Shown here piece after piece: positions 15,116 to 22,867 of a DNA stretch of 29,048 bases (position 1 is its first letter; each line of letters opens with the position of its first letter). The DNA is taken from assembly GCA_030024065.1 (NCBI GenBank), contig JASEIE010000008.1, positions 3,391 through 32,438 of the forward strand, read 5' to 3'. The stretch is from Thermodesulfobacteriota bacterium (GTDB lineage Bacteria > Desulfobacterota > BSN033 > UBA1163). The notes under the pieces were generated by a model. That model saw nothing but the letters and a program-made list of their open reading frames with translations, was not told the DNA's origin and did not search any database. The translations under genes and the position numbers were made by a program.

Positions 15116-16111
15116 ATGGATGAGATCAGTTATCAGAAATTTTTAACGACCCGGATTTGTGACTTAGGCCTGGATGTCAACGAGAGTATGGCGCCTTATT
15201 TCAAAAGGCTGAAAAGAGAATTAAGGGAGAAGGAAATCCTCCTGTGGCCTGATTTCTATTTCGGGAATGAGTGGGGGTGTGTCAACAAAAAGATTTCCAT
15301 CAGTATCCCATTCTATTTGGCCATTCCGGAATTGAAGGACCTTGAGGGAGACACGCCCACGAATGAGGAGATGATCAAAATCCTACGCCACGAAACCGGT
15401 CATGCCATCAACTATGCCTATAAAATCTGGCAACAGAAGGAATGGAAAGAGACATTTGGAGATTTCAGAAAAAAATATCCCACCCAATATCTCTCCCGGG
15501 TCAATCCCTGGTCGAAGAGTTATGTGAGGCACCTTCACTATTTGGGAGACCCCCACTACGCACAGAAACATCCTGATGAGGATTGGGCGGAGACCTTTGC
15601 CATCTGGCTCGATCCTCGATCTCATTGGGAAGAAAGATATCGAAACTGGCCCAATGCATTAGAAAAATTAGTCTATATGGATCGCCAGATGGAGGAGATT
15701 ACAGGGAAGGGGTCGTTGAATATCAGCAAGAAACAAGACGGACCTTATGCGATCATTGAAGAGACGGTTTCAGAATGGTGGGGCTTAGACGGGGAGATAC
15801 TGGACCGGGAGCTCCAGGAATATCTCAATGACATGAACGAACTCTTTGTCATACCCCTGAATGGCCGGAGAAAGCTCCTCCCTGCATGGAAATTGATTCG
15901 AAAATATGCGAGGGTGTTAACAGAGAGAGTGAGCCTCTGGATCTCAGGATCAAACAAACACACGGTTCGAAAGTGTCTTCGGCAATGGGAGGCCATCTGC
16001 CGGAACGAATCCCTGGGATATCTTCCAGAAGATGAGGAACGGTTGTTAATTGAGTTGACCACCCTTCTCACCTACCATGTGGTGGACGGAGTCCATCACC
16101 TCCGCAATTAA
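15116..16111 (+). CDS. Putative zinc metallopeptidase (HExxH)
   Basis: A 331-residue cytoplasmic-looking protein with no signal peptide. It has a zincin motif HETGH at residues 92-96 in ILRHETGHAINYAY, and a downstream acidic motif DEDWAETFAIWLDP whose glutamate is a good candidate for the third zinc ligand. This matches the group annotated as putative zinc-binding metallopeptidases. Residues about 210-331 form a charged helical C-terminal region with no motif I recognise. GGAGG lies 10-12 bases before the ATG. It stands between a repeat-rich gap and the broken redox gene with no obvious operon partner. The substrate is unknown. Confidence 0.75.
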   Translation: MDEISYQKFLTTRICDLGLDVNESMAPYFKRLKRELREKEILLWPDFYFGNEWGCVNKKISISIPFYLAIPELKDLEGDTPTNEEMIKILRHETGHAINYAYKIWQQKEWKETFGDFRKKYPTQYLSRVNPWSKSYVRHLHYLGDPHYAQKHPDEDWAETFAIWLDPRSHWEERYRNWPNALEKLVYMDRQMEEITGKGSLNISKKQDGPYAIIEETVSEWWGLDGEILDRELQEYLNDMNELFVIPLNGRRKLLPAWKLIRKYARVLTERVSLWISGSNKHTVRKCLRQWEAICRNESLGYLPEDEERLLIELTTLLTYHVVDGVHHLRN

Positions 16112-16152
16112 ATCGGTTGACGAAGGCTTTAGAGATAGATTAAAAAAGAAAC

Positions 16153-17604
16153 ATGGTATCCTTTAAAATGATTCACCCGATCAGGGTGGTCATTTTTTTT
16201 TGCCCTACTCACATTTCTCCCCTCATCCCTTCACGCCAGGGATTATTATGCCTTCCGCCTTTTGGGCTCCGATTGTATGTTATGCCACGTAGACCCGAAG
16301 ATCGGTTCATTAAATTGGACAGGAACCCTCTTTCAGAAAGAAGGTTATCAATATCCGTTGACTTATAGGGCCCTCCTCCTCTACTTTTTGGTTGGCCTCG
16401 TCCTTTTTATTGTCCTGTACGGTTTCTACCGGCGGTACCGGCTCTGGCATATCGGGAAAGATGGCATCCTATGGGATCAATGGAGAAAAAGGTGGAAAGG
16501 ATTCTTTTCAAATGTCTTGGGACATCGAACTATTTTAAGAAGTTTTTTCCCGGGGATAAGCCACTTTTTTCTTTTCTTGTCCCTTCTCATCCTGGGCTTC
16601 GGTGTCACAATCGTTTTCATCCAGGAGTATTTCTATTTTCCCTTGTGGAGGGGAAGATTCATTGATTCCCAAACTTATCCTCTTCTTCGCCTCTTTTTTG
16701 ACCTCTCTGGGGCGATTGGATGGCTGGGGACAATCTTTCTTATTTGCAGGAGATATATCCAAAAACCAAAAGAGTTAGATAATCAACAAACCGATGCTTT
16801 CTCACTCATCCTTCCCTTCTTCGTTTTTCTAACGGGGTTTTTAGTGACCGGGATACGGAATCAAATCTATCAATCTCCATGGTCCCCATGGTCACCCATG
16901 GCTACCAGCATCGCCTCCGTTTTTATAGCGTTGCCTGTGGATGAGCATCGTTTAAGAATTTGTTTTTCCCTACTCTGGTGGATCCATATCGCCCTTTCCC
17001 TGGCGTTTTTGTCCTACATCCCATTCTCGAGACTACTTCACCTTTTTTCCTCTCCCCTCAGTATTCTCTTCAGAAATCTGGAGGCAAAAGGAGCCTTAGG
17101 CGCACTGGATCTTGAGGCCTCCGAAACTTTCGGAGTGGGGAGGATGGAAGAATTTATCTGGAAAGACCTTTTAGAATTAGATGCCTGTACACGGTGTGGC
17201 CGTTGTCAGGAAGCCTGCCCAGCTCATATCACACAGAAGCATCTCAATCCTAAAAGGGTGATTCAGAATCTGAAGCGGCATCTAGTCGCTATAACGATGG
17301 CTATGATCCGCCCCGAAAGATACTGGGCGCCATGACCGACACTATTTTTTTTGAGATGGAGCGGAATCGGGAAAAGGGATTCTGCTGTGGAGGAGGTGGC
17401 TGCCATATGTGGATGGAGGAGAGGGCCGGGAAACGCATCAATGAAATGAGAGTCAAGCAAGCATTAGAGACAGGGGCTGAAATATTAGCGACCGTCTGTC
17501 CGCTCTGTATGATCTCCCTCGATTCCGCGGTCAAGGTATTAAATGTGGATGACCGGATTTGTGTAAAAGATATCCTTGAGCTAGTCAGGGAAAGGGTGAA
17601 ATAA
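16153..17604 (+). pseudogene. Broken membrane FeS oxidoreductase (NarI-like cytochrome b plus HdrD/DUF224-like)
   Basis: The reading frame is split three ways. Frame 1 from ATG 16153/16168 gives MIHPIRVVIFF; removing one T from the T9 run at 16193-16201 joins it to ALLTFLPSSLHARDYYAF and completes a signal peptide. The second frame (about 16202-17335) has a heme-c-like CMLCH, about six membrane segments of a NarI-like cytochrome b region, and a ferredoxin motif CTRCGRCQEACP. It then loses similarity near 17278. The third frame (about 17287-17604) resumes the family's C-terminal CCG domain: RYNDGYDPPRKILGAM, RNREKGFCCGGGGCHMWMEE and CPLCMISLDSA. The second cluster and first CCG domain expected between them are missing. 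Intact relatives act as membrane electron-transfer proteins, including ETF-menaquinone oxidoreductase types, so this gene once linked soluble carriers to the quinone pool. Assembly error could mimic both lesions. Confidence 0.75.
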
Positions 17605-17605
17605 T

Positions 17606-17678
17606 AGTTCGGAGTGATGAGTTCGGAGTTCGGAGATATATATAGAAACTCCGAACTAAAAACTCCCAACTCCGAACT
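17606..17678. repeat. Nested AGTTCGGAGT palindrome between convergent genes
   Basis: Outer arms AGTTCGGAGT (17606-17615) and ACTCCGAACT (17669-17678) enclose inner arms AGTTCGGAGTT (17620-17630) and AACTCCGAACT (17647-17657) around an AT-rich loop. It lies exactly between two convergent genes and could end transcription from both sides, though there is no T-tract. The same unit recurs at 18495-18615. Confidence 0.75.
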
Positions 17679-17683
17679 GATAG

Positions 17684-18343
17684 TTAAAGGATGACCGTTT
17701 TTTTGATGGTTTTGATGATCTCCTCTGGTTCATCCATGAGATGAAAGATTTCCAAATCCGTGGGTGATATCTTCCCCTCCTTTAACACCACTCCTTTCAT
17801 CCAATCCAGAAGACCTTTCCAGTATTCCGAACCGACCAGGATGACGGGGAAAGGTCTGATCTTATGGGTCTGAATAAGGGTGATGGATTCAAAGAGTTCG
17901 TCCATGGTTCCAAATCCACCCGGAAGGATGATATAGGCCATGGCATATTTGACAAACATGACCTTTCGAACAAAGAAGTAATGGAAACTGAGATTGAAAT
18001 TTGTATAGGGATTGGGCGTCTGCTCCAGGGGAAGCTCGATGTTCAAGCCGACGGACTTCCCTCCAGCGATTGAAGCCCCCTTATTGGCCGCCTCCATGAC
18101 GCCCGGCCCTCCTCCGGTGATGACGGTAAAACCATTTTCCCCCAGAAGCTGACCGATGCGTTCTGCTTTCTGATAGACTTCGTCCCCGGATTGTATGCGG
18201 GTGGATCCGAAGATGCTCACTGCTGGATGGTATTCCGAAAGGGCTTCAAACCCCTCTACGAACTCTGCCATGATATGGAAGAGCCGCCAGGTATCTTTGA
18301 CGGTCATTTCATTGATCAGATACTGTTTCTGCTTGTTCGGCAT
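17684..18343 (-). CDS. LOG-family Rossmann-fold protein (TIGR00730 type)
   Basis: A 219-residue protein of the LOG (lysine decarboxylase-like) family. Key motifs are GGGPGVMEAANKGA at residues 77-90 and PGGFGTMDEL at 141-150, the nucleotide-binding and catalytic signatures, together with VSIFGSTR and FFVRKVMF. Several family members hydrolyse nucleoside 5'-monophosphates to base and ribose phosphate. Here the substrate is not known. The start at 18343 is chosen because AGGAGGAG lies 4-6 bases upstream; an in-frame ATG at 18388 lacks such a site. It is the only minus-strand gene in this part and has no operon partner. Confidence 0.9.
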   Translation of the reverse strand: MPNKQKQYLINEMTVKDTWRLFHIMAEFVEGFEALSEYHPAVSIFGSTRIQSGDEVYQKAERIGQLLGENGFTVITGGGPGVMEAANKGASIAGGKSVGLNIELPLEQTPNPYTNFNLSFHYFFVRKVMFVKYAMAYIILPGGFGTMDELFESITLIQTHKIRPFPVILVGSEYWKGLLDWMKGVVLKEGKISPTDLEIFHLMDEPEEIIKTIKKTVIL

Positions 18344-18494
18344 CTCTCCTCCTTTGATGCGTGATCTGTGAGTTGTAATTCGTGGCATTGAAAAAAGTTC
18401 GCCCTATTTCTTTCTCGCCATTTTTGATTGAAAAGTTGAGGATTTTATATTAGAAAAAAGGGAGTTCAAAGTCAACCCCTGGTTGAAAAAGTTA

Positions 18495-18615
18495 TGAGTT
18501 CGGAGTCAGGAGTTCGGAGAGGAGAAGATTGCAAAATCAAAAATTCGACTCCGAACTCCTTGCCTTCGCCGAAACGCTTCGTGCAGGCAGGCGAACTAAC
18601 AACTCCGAACTCCTT
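18495..18615. repeat. Cluster of GTTCGGAGT repeats upstream of the LOG gene
   Basis: GAGTTCGGAGTC and GAGTTCGGAG (18495-18520) face GACTCCGAACTCC (about 18547-18559) and AACTCCGAACTCC (about 18601-18613). A separate CTTCGCCGAAACGCTTCG palindrome-like insert lies between the right-hand arms. It is the same family as 17606-17678 and lies in the divergent gap between the LOG gene and the metallo-hydrolase gene. Confidence 0.65.
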
Positions 18616-18638
18616 CAGAAAGTCTTAGGAGAAAGCCG

Positions 18639-20252
18639 ATGAGAGTGACGTTTTTAGGTGGGGTTCGGACTGTCACAGGTTCTTCCACTCTTTTGGAAAA
18701 GGGCCCGCTCAAATGGCTGGTCGATTGCGGGATGTTTCAGGGCGGGAAAGCCATCGAGGAAAGAAATCGAAACGTCCAGCCCTACCACCCCCAAGACCTC
18801 TCTTTCATTCTCCTTACCCACGCCCATATTGACCATAGCGGCCTCATCCCAAAACTGGTGAAAGATGGATTCCAGGGAAAAGTGGTCTGTACAAAAGCCA
18901 CCTTCGATCTCTGCGAGGTGATGCTCAAAGACAGCGGACATATTCAGGAGATGGAGGCAGAATGGCAGGATCGTAAGACCAAAAGGTCCGGAAGAAGAGC
19001 AACTGCTCCTCTCTATACGGTGAAGGATGCGGAGAAGAGCCTTCGATATTTTCAGACTATCAGTTATGGCCAGATGACTCCGTTAACAGAAGGGGTGAAG
19101 GTTCGCTTTCAGGATGCAGGACATATCTTGGGGGCCGCAATAATAGAACTCCGGGTCGAAGAAGAAGGGCAGGAGAGAAAAATGGTCTTTTCAGGAGACC
19201 TTGGAAGCATCGGCCAGCCTATCGTCAGAGACCCGGCAGTCATTGAAGAGGCTGATCTCCTCTGGCTGGAGTCGACCTATGGAAACAGGCTGCATAAGAC
19301 CAAGGAAGAGACCATCCAGGAATTGCTGATCATTATCAAAAAGGCAATCGCTCATCAGTCCAAGGTCATCATTCCTGCCTTTGCTGTGGAGCGAACCCAG
19401 GATATCATTTACACGATCGGGCAATTGATGAGAGAGGGGTTGATTCCTTCGATTCCGATCTATATTGACAGTCCGTTGGCAATCTCGGCCACAGAGATCT
19501 TTAAAAAAAATTCGGACTGCTTTGACCAGGAGACCCGATCGATTCTGCTGGAAGGAGAAAATCCGTTAGAATTTCCTGAGGTCATCTACACCCGGACTAT
19601 GGAAGAATCGAAGGCCATCAACGAAGATCCAAGAACAGGGGTTATTATTTCTGCGAGTGGAATGTGTGAATCCGGAAGAATCCAGCACCATCTGAAACAT
19701 CATCTCTGGAAGAAGACGTCCCATATTGTGATCATCGGTTACCAGGCAGAGGGGACGATTGGAAGGAGGATTGTGGATGGAGCGAAGAGTGTTAAACTCT
19801 TCGGAGAAGAGATTGTGGTAAAGGCCCATATTCATACCCTGGGCGGGTTTTCCGCCCATGCCGATCAGAATGGACTCCTCGAATGGCTCTCTCACTTTGA
19901 AAATCCCGGCCCGGAGGTCTTTGTTACTCACGGGGAAGAGAAAATTTCTATGGAATTGGCTCGACTCATCCGCGAGCGGTTCCATTTTAAAACGATCGTC
20001 CCTCAGTGGAGGGAGAAAAGAACCCTCTTTGGTCCCGAAGAAAGAGTTATGCCGGAAGTAGAGATGGAAGAAGTCACTTATCCCGAAGAGACATTTCGCA
20101 TCCTATTCAGACATCTGGACAGGAATTTCAAGAGACTTCGTCGAAAGCTAAAGAGGGGGAGAGGGATGGAGAAGGAGCCTCAGGCCCCCCATCTGCTGAG
20201 GCAATTGGAAGAGGTAAGCAAGAAGATAGAGGAGTTGGAATCGGAATTATAA
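18639..20252 (+). CDS. Beta-CASP metallo-beta-lactamase-fold RNA nuclease-like protein
   Basis: A 537-residue protein of the CPSF-73/beta-CASP group. Metal-binding motifs are in order: HAHIDH at residues 61-66, GHILGAA with His162, FSGDLG with Asp187, ESTYGN, then the beta-CASP region with VIIPAFAVERTQ and SASGMCESGR. GFSAHAD with His407 and VTHGEE with His431 follow. Residues about 450-537 form a charged, helical extension likely to be a coiled coil. Such proteins are usually ribonucleases; bacterial members of this size are common but the cellular substrate is rarely known. The ATG at 18639 follows TAGGAGA. No close operon partner is visible. Confidence 0.9.
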   Translation: MRVTFLGGVRTVTGSSTLLEKGPLKWLVDCGMFQGGKAIEERNRNVQPYHPQDLSFILLTHAHIDHSGLIPKLVKDGFQGKVVCTKATFDLCEVMLKDSGHIQEMEAEWQDRKTKRSGRRATAPLYTVKDAEKSLRYFQTISYGQMTPLTEGVKVRFQDAGHILGAAIIELRVEEEGQERKMVFSGDLGSIGQPIVRDPAVIEEADLLWLESTYGNRLHKTKEETIQELLIIIKKAIAHQSKVIIPAFAVERTQDIIYTIGQLMREGLIPSIPIYIDSPLAISATEIFKKNSDCFDQETRSILLEGENPLEFPEVIYTRTMEESKAINEDPRTGVIISASGMCESGRIQHHLKHHLWKKTSHIVIIGYQAEGTIGRRIVDGAKSVKLFGEEIVVKAHIHTLGGFSAHADQNGLLEWLSHFENPGPEVFVTHGEEKISMELARLIRERFHFKTIVPQWREKRTLFGPEERVMPEVEMEEVTYPEETFRILFRHLDRNFKRLRRKLKRGRGMEKEPQAPHLLRQLEEVSKKIEELESEL

Positions 20253-20270
20253 AGTCATTTCGGATTGCGC

Positions 20271-20321
20271 CCTGAACCATATGAGGTTCAGGACTGCCAT
20301 GCACCCGACACGGTGCGTGGC
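20271..20321. repeat. Two adjacent hairpins downstream of the beta-CASP gene
   Basis: CCTGAACC-atatga-GGTTCAGG (20271-20292) and GCCATGCACC-cgacac-GGTGCGTGGC (20296-20321, one mismatch) lie 19 bases past the stop codon. They could stop transcription or be a REP-type pair; no T-tract follows. A GGAATTCGGAGT fragment of the 17606 repeat family follows at about 20329. Confidence 0.6.
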
Positions 20322-20450
20322 GGATTTCGGAATTCGGAGTAGAAACAAAAGCATTAAATGACTTCATGAATGAATGACTCAAGAATTCGCCAAGATGACA
20401 TCAGTGTTTTGATTCTCATTTCAGCCTTATTTGTTATGATATAAGCACTT

Positions 20451-21665
20451 ATGATTGAATTAATCAAAATCGGGATTGTCTTTCTCCTGGTCCTCATCCT
20501 TACCTTCAGGAAGATACCCCTCTGGATCAGCCTGCTGGTGGGCACCATTCTGTTAGGACTCTTCTTCCGCCGTCCCATTCAAACGATCCTCTCCGATCTT
20601 TTCACCTCCGCTCTGGACAGGAAGACACTCCTTCTCATCGGTGCTTTTATCACCATCCTTTTTTTCTCCAATCTTTTAAAAGTGACTGGCCGGATGAATG
20701 CCATCCTGGAAGGGTTTCGGCATGTCTTCAGGGATATCCGGGTGGTGATCGCATTGCTTCCAGCCATGATCGGGCTGATGCCTATCGTAGGAGGGGCGTT
20801 GGTCTCAGCGCCGATGGTGGTGGAGGGATCGGATGAGCTGAAACTTTCACCCGAACGAAGGACCTTTATCAACTTCTGGTTTCGACACGTCTGGGAATAT
20901 CTTCTCCCCACTTATCCAGCGTTCATGTTAGCTGCCACCCTGATCGAGATTCCCGTAAGAAAGTTAGGGTGGATTAGTCTTCCAATCACCCTGACCGCCA
21001 TTGTCATCGGAATTATCGTTGGATTCAGAGGTGTGTCAAAATCGACAGGGGCTAATGTTTCATCGAACAATGCCTCTGTATGGCAGTTGTTCAAAAACCT
21101 TTTCCCGCTTGCCTTTGCACTCATTCTGATCGTGGGTTTTAAAGTGGGATTGATCTATGCCTTTGGTATCGCAATTCTGGGAATGGTCATTTTTTACCGG
21201 ATTGGGTGGGAAATGGTTTTGAAGGGATTTAAAGGAAGCCTGAATCCCGGTCTTTTATTGGCGGTAATCGTTGTGATGGGATTTAAAAAGGTGCTGGAAT
21301 CCTCCCAGGCTGTGCCCGTAGTTGCGGCCACCTTATCCTCGTCCGGAGTCCCATTCTGGGTGATTGCGATTCTGATTCCCCTTTTGGTCGGATTGATCAC
21401 CGGGATGACCGTTGCGCCGATAGGAATCAGTTTTCCGATTCTCATCCCTCTGTTCCAAAATGATCCCAACTTCGTGAATTATATGGTACTGGCCTTTGCC
21501 GGCGGGATCAGCGGAGATCTGCTTTCCCCCTTTCATCTCTGCCTGGTGCTGACCAAGGACTATTTTAAGGCCGATTTGAAAGGGGTTTACCGTTTGCTCT
21601 GGTTCCCGGTAGTTTCGATTTTGATCGTGGCCCTTTTAAGGGCCGTCCTTTTTAAATTATCCTGA
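20451..21665 (+). CDS. DUF401-family membrane protein, transporter-like
   Basis: A 404-residue very hydrophobic protein with about ten membrane segments, matching the DUF401 family. Recognisable stretches are FRKIPLWISLLVGTILLG, LLPAMIGLMPIVGGALVSAP, FINFWFRHVWEYLLPTYPAF and GLITGMTVAPIGISFPILIP. The overall design, with paired half-repeats and short conserved loops, resembles ion-coupled organic-anion carriers, but no substrate is established. No good ribosome site precedes the ATG. TATGAT at 20435-20440 lies so close that a near-leaderless transcript is possible. The exported DUF4412-like gene follows 17 bases downstream and is probably in the same operon. Confidence 0.82.
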   Translation: MIELIKIGIVFLLVLILTFRKIPLWISLLVGTILLGLFFRRPIQTILSDLFTSALDRKTLLLIGAFITILFFSNLLKVTGRMNAILEGFRHVFRDIRVVIALLPAMIGLMPIVGGALVSAPMVVEGSDELKLSPERRTFINFWFRHVWEYLLPTYPAFMLAATLIEIPVRKLGWISLPITLTAIVIGIIVGFRGVSKSTGANVSSNNASVWQLFKNLFPLAFALILIVGFKVGLIYAFGIAILGMVIFYRIGWEMVLKGFKGSLNPGLLLAVIVVMGFKKVLESSQAVPVVAATLSSSGVPFWVIAILIPLLVGLITGMTVAPIGISFPILIPLFQNDPNFVNYMVLAFAGGISGDLLSPFHLCLVLTKDYFKADLKGVYRLLWFPVVSILIVALLRAVLFKLS

Positions 21666-21682
21666 GCGATAAGGAGGCGATG

Positions 21683-22390
21683 ATGAAAAGGGGGACTCTC
21701 TTGTTTGCTGGACTGCTCGTGCTTCTTCCTTTATTCTTTTTAATTCAGGAATCCAGGGCCGGTGTGATCATTGAAGAGATTCATCGAGATCTGGATGGCA
21801 GGATGGTCGAAGTCGCCCGGTTTTTTTCGGAGAGTCAATTTCGGACAGACCACTCAGGGGAAGGGAGAACGATCATCATCGACTTCAAAGGAGACCGGAT
21901 GGTGATGATCGACCACTTATCCAGGAGTTATGTGGAAATTAAATTCTCCCGGTGGGAAAAGGAAGTTTCGGAGAGGCTAAAAAAATCGATGCCAGAAATC
22001 AAGAGAAAAGAGAGAAGGATTACCGTGAGAGGAACCGGGGAAAGGGCCGTCATCAATGGCTTTCAAACAGAGAAGGTTGAGATTCGGGCGGATGGGCAGT
22101 TAATCGAAGAGAACTGGATGACCCGTGATGCAGATATTCAAGAGTTGGAAAAGGTAATGGAGAAGGTGGCGAAGGGATTCTCAAAGGGTTTTCAACTTGA
22201 GATGAAGGAGGGAAGGGAAATCTACCAGAAACTGAAGTCTTACGGAATTCCTGTCTTGATCAGAGATTATACGCTCACTTATGGTTTGGGCCCTATCAAT
22301 GTGATGGAGATCCAAAAAATAGAGAAAAAGGAACTAAAAGGGGAAGTCTTCCTCCCCCCTCCTGGCTATCAGCGGATCATCCCACAATGA
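21683..22390 (+). CDS. Exported DUF4412-like protein
   Basis: A 235-residue protein with a signal peptide (KRGTLLFAGLLVLLPLFFLI, cleavage near SRAG). Two adjacent ATG codons exist; the second (21683) gives better spacing from AAGGAGG. The mature part resembles DUF4412-type periplasmic proteins: FFSESQFRTD, TIIIDFKGDRMVMIDHLSRSYVEI, then GERAVINGFQTEKVEI and a C-terminal proline-containing strand. The family probably binds or senses something in the periplasm, but no function is established. It is likely co-transcribed with the DUF401 gene. Confidence 0.75.
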   Translation: MKRGTLLFAGLLVLLPLFFLIQESRAGVIIEEIHRDLDGRMVEVARFFSESQFRTDHSGEGRTIIIDFKGDRMVMIDHLSRSYVEIKFSRWEKEVSERLKKSMPEIKRKERRITVRGTGERAVINGFQTEKVEIRADGQLIEENWMTRDADIQELEKVMEKVAKGFSKGFQLEMKEGREIYQKLKSYGIPVLIRDYTLTYGLGPINVMEIQKIEKKELKGEVFLPPPGYQRIIPQ

Positions 22391-22867
22391 TTTTTCGGAA
22401 ATTGAAAAGAGGGTTAAAATTCCAATCACCCGGTCCCGGATGCGAATCACTAACCCATCACGAGACCCCAACCATCAAAGACGAGTTGAGGGTTTCATTG
22501 TTCAATCTGGTTGTTGACCAGGCATGATTTCATTTTTACTTTGTGGGGTGGAGAGAGGGATTGGAATAAAGAGGTTTCGTAATTTAATCCTGCAAAAGGG
22601 ATTGCCAGAAATAGGAAGTTCTGGTATAAAAGAGCAACTTCTTTTAGTTTCTCCAAGGTCAGTTCACACAAGGGCATGATAACCGGGTATCGGGGTCTTT
22701 ACCCGCCTTCGCAGAATGCCCTGTCCGGAAGGACGGGGATGAATGCGAAAAGGGTATCTGCCGAAGCTTCAGCAAAGGTGGATATGCTTCGGCGGGTTTC
22801 GCCGAAGTTGTGAAGATGCCCCGTGCGGAAGCACAGGGAGCTTCACTAATCGAGAGGGACGAAAACG
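22391..22867. other. 477-base leader region before pckG with structured repeats, no supported gene
   Basis: The first 300 bases show no gene with a ribosome site; a 60-codon minus-strand frame lacks any family pattern. From 22719 the region is highly structured (listed separately). A promoter is not obvious. Confidence 0.6.
22719..22838. repeat. Structured tract upstream of pckG with two GGAA-loop hairpins
   Basis: CCCTGTCC-GGAA-GGACGGGG (22719-22738) and CCCCGTGC-GGAA-GCACAGGG (22819-22838) are spaced exactly 100 bases apart, and the copies differ at paired positions. Between them GCCGAAGC (22760-22767) can pair with GCTTCGGC (22786-22793), but CTTCGGCG (22787-22794) can instead pair with CGCCGAAG (22800-22807). 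The tract ends 29 bases before the pckG ATG. It may be a repeat pair or a leader with alternative folds. Confidence 0.65.

Noticed and set aside
17606..17678. Palindrome considered as a classical rho-independent terminator
   Set aside because: There is no run of T after the stem on either strand, and the same unit recurs at 18495-18615 where no gene ends.
18658..18861. Alternative plus-strand frame at the start of the beta-CASP gene
   Set aside because: The main frame carries the HAHIDH metal-binding motif and a good start; the alternative has no support.
22495..22677. 60-codon minus-strand frame upstream of pckG
   Set aside because: No ribosome site, no recognisable motif, and a length expected by chance.
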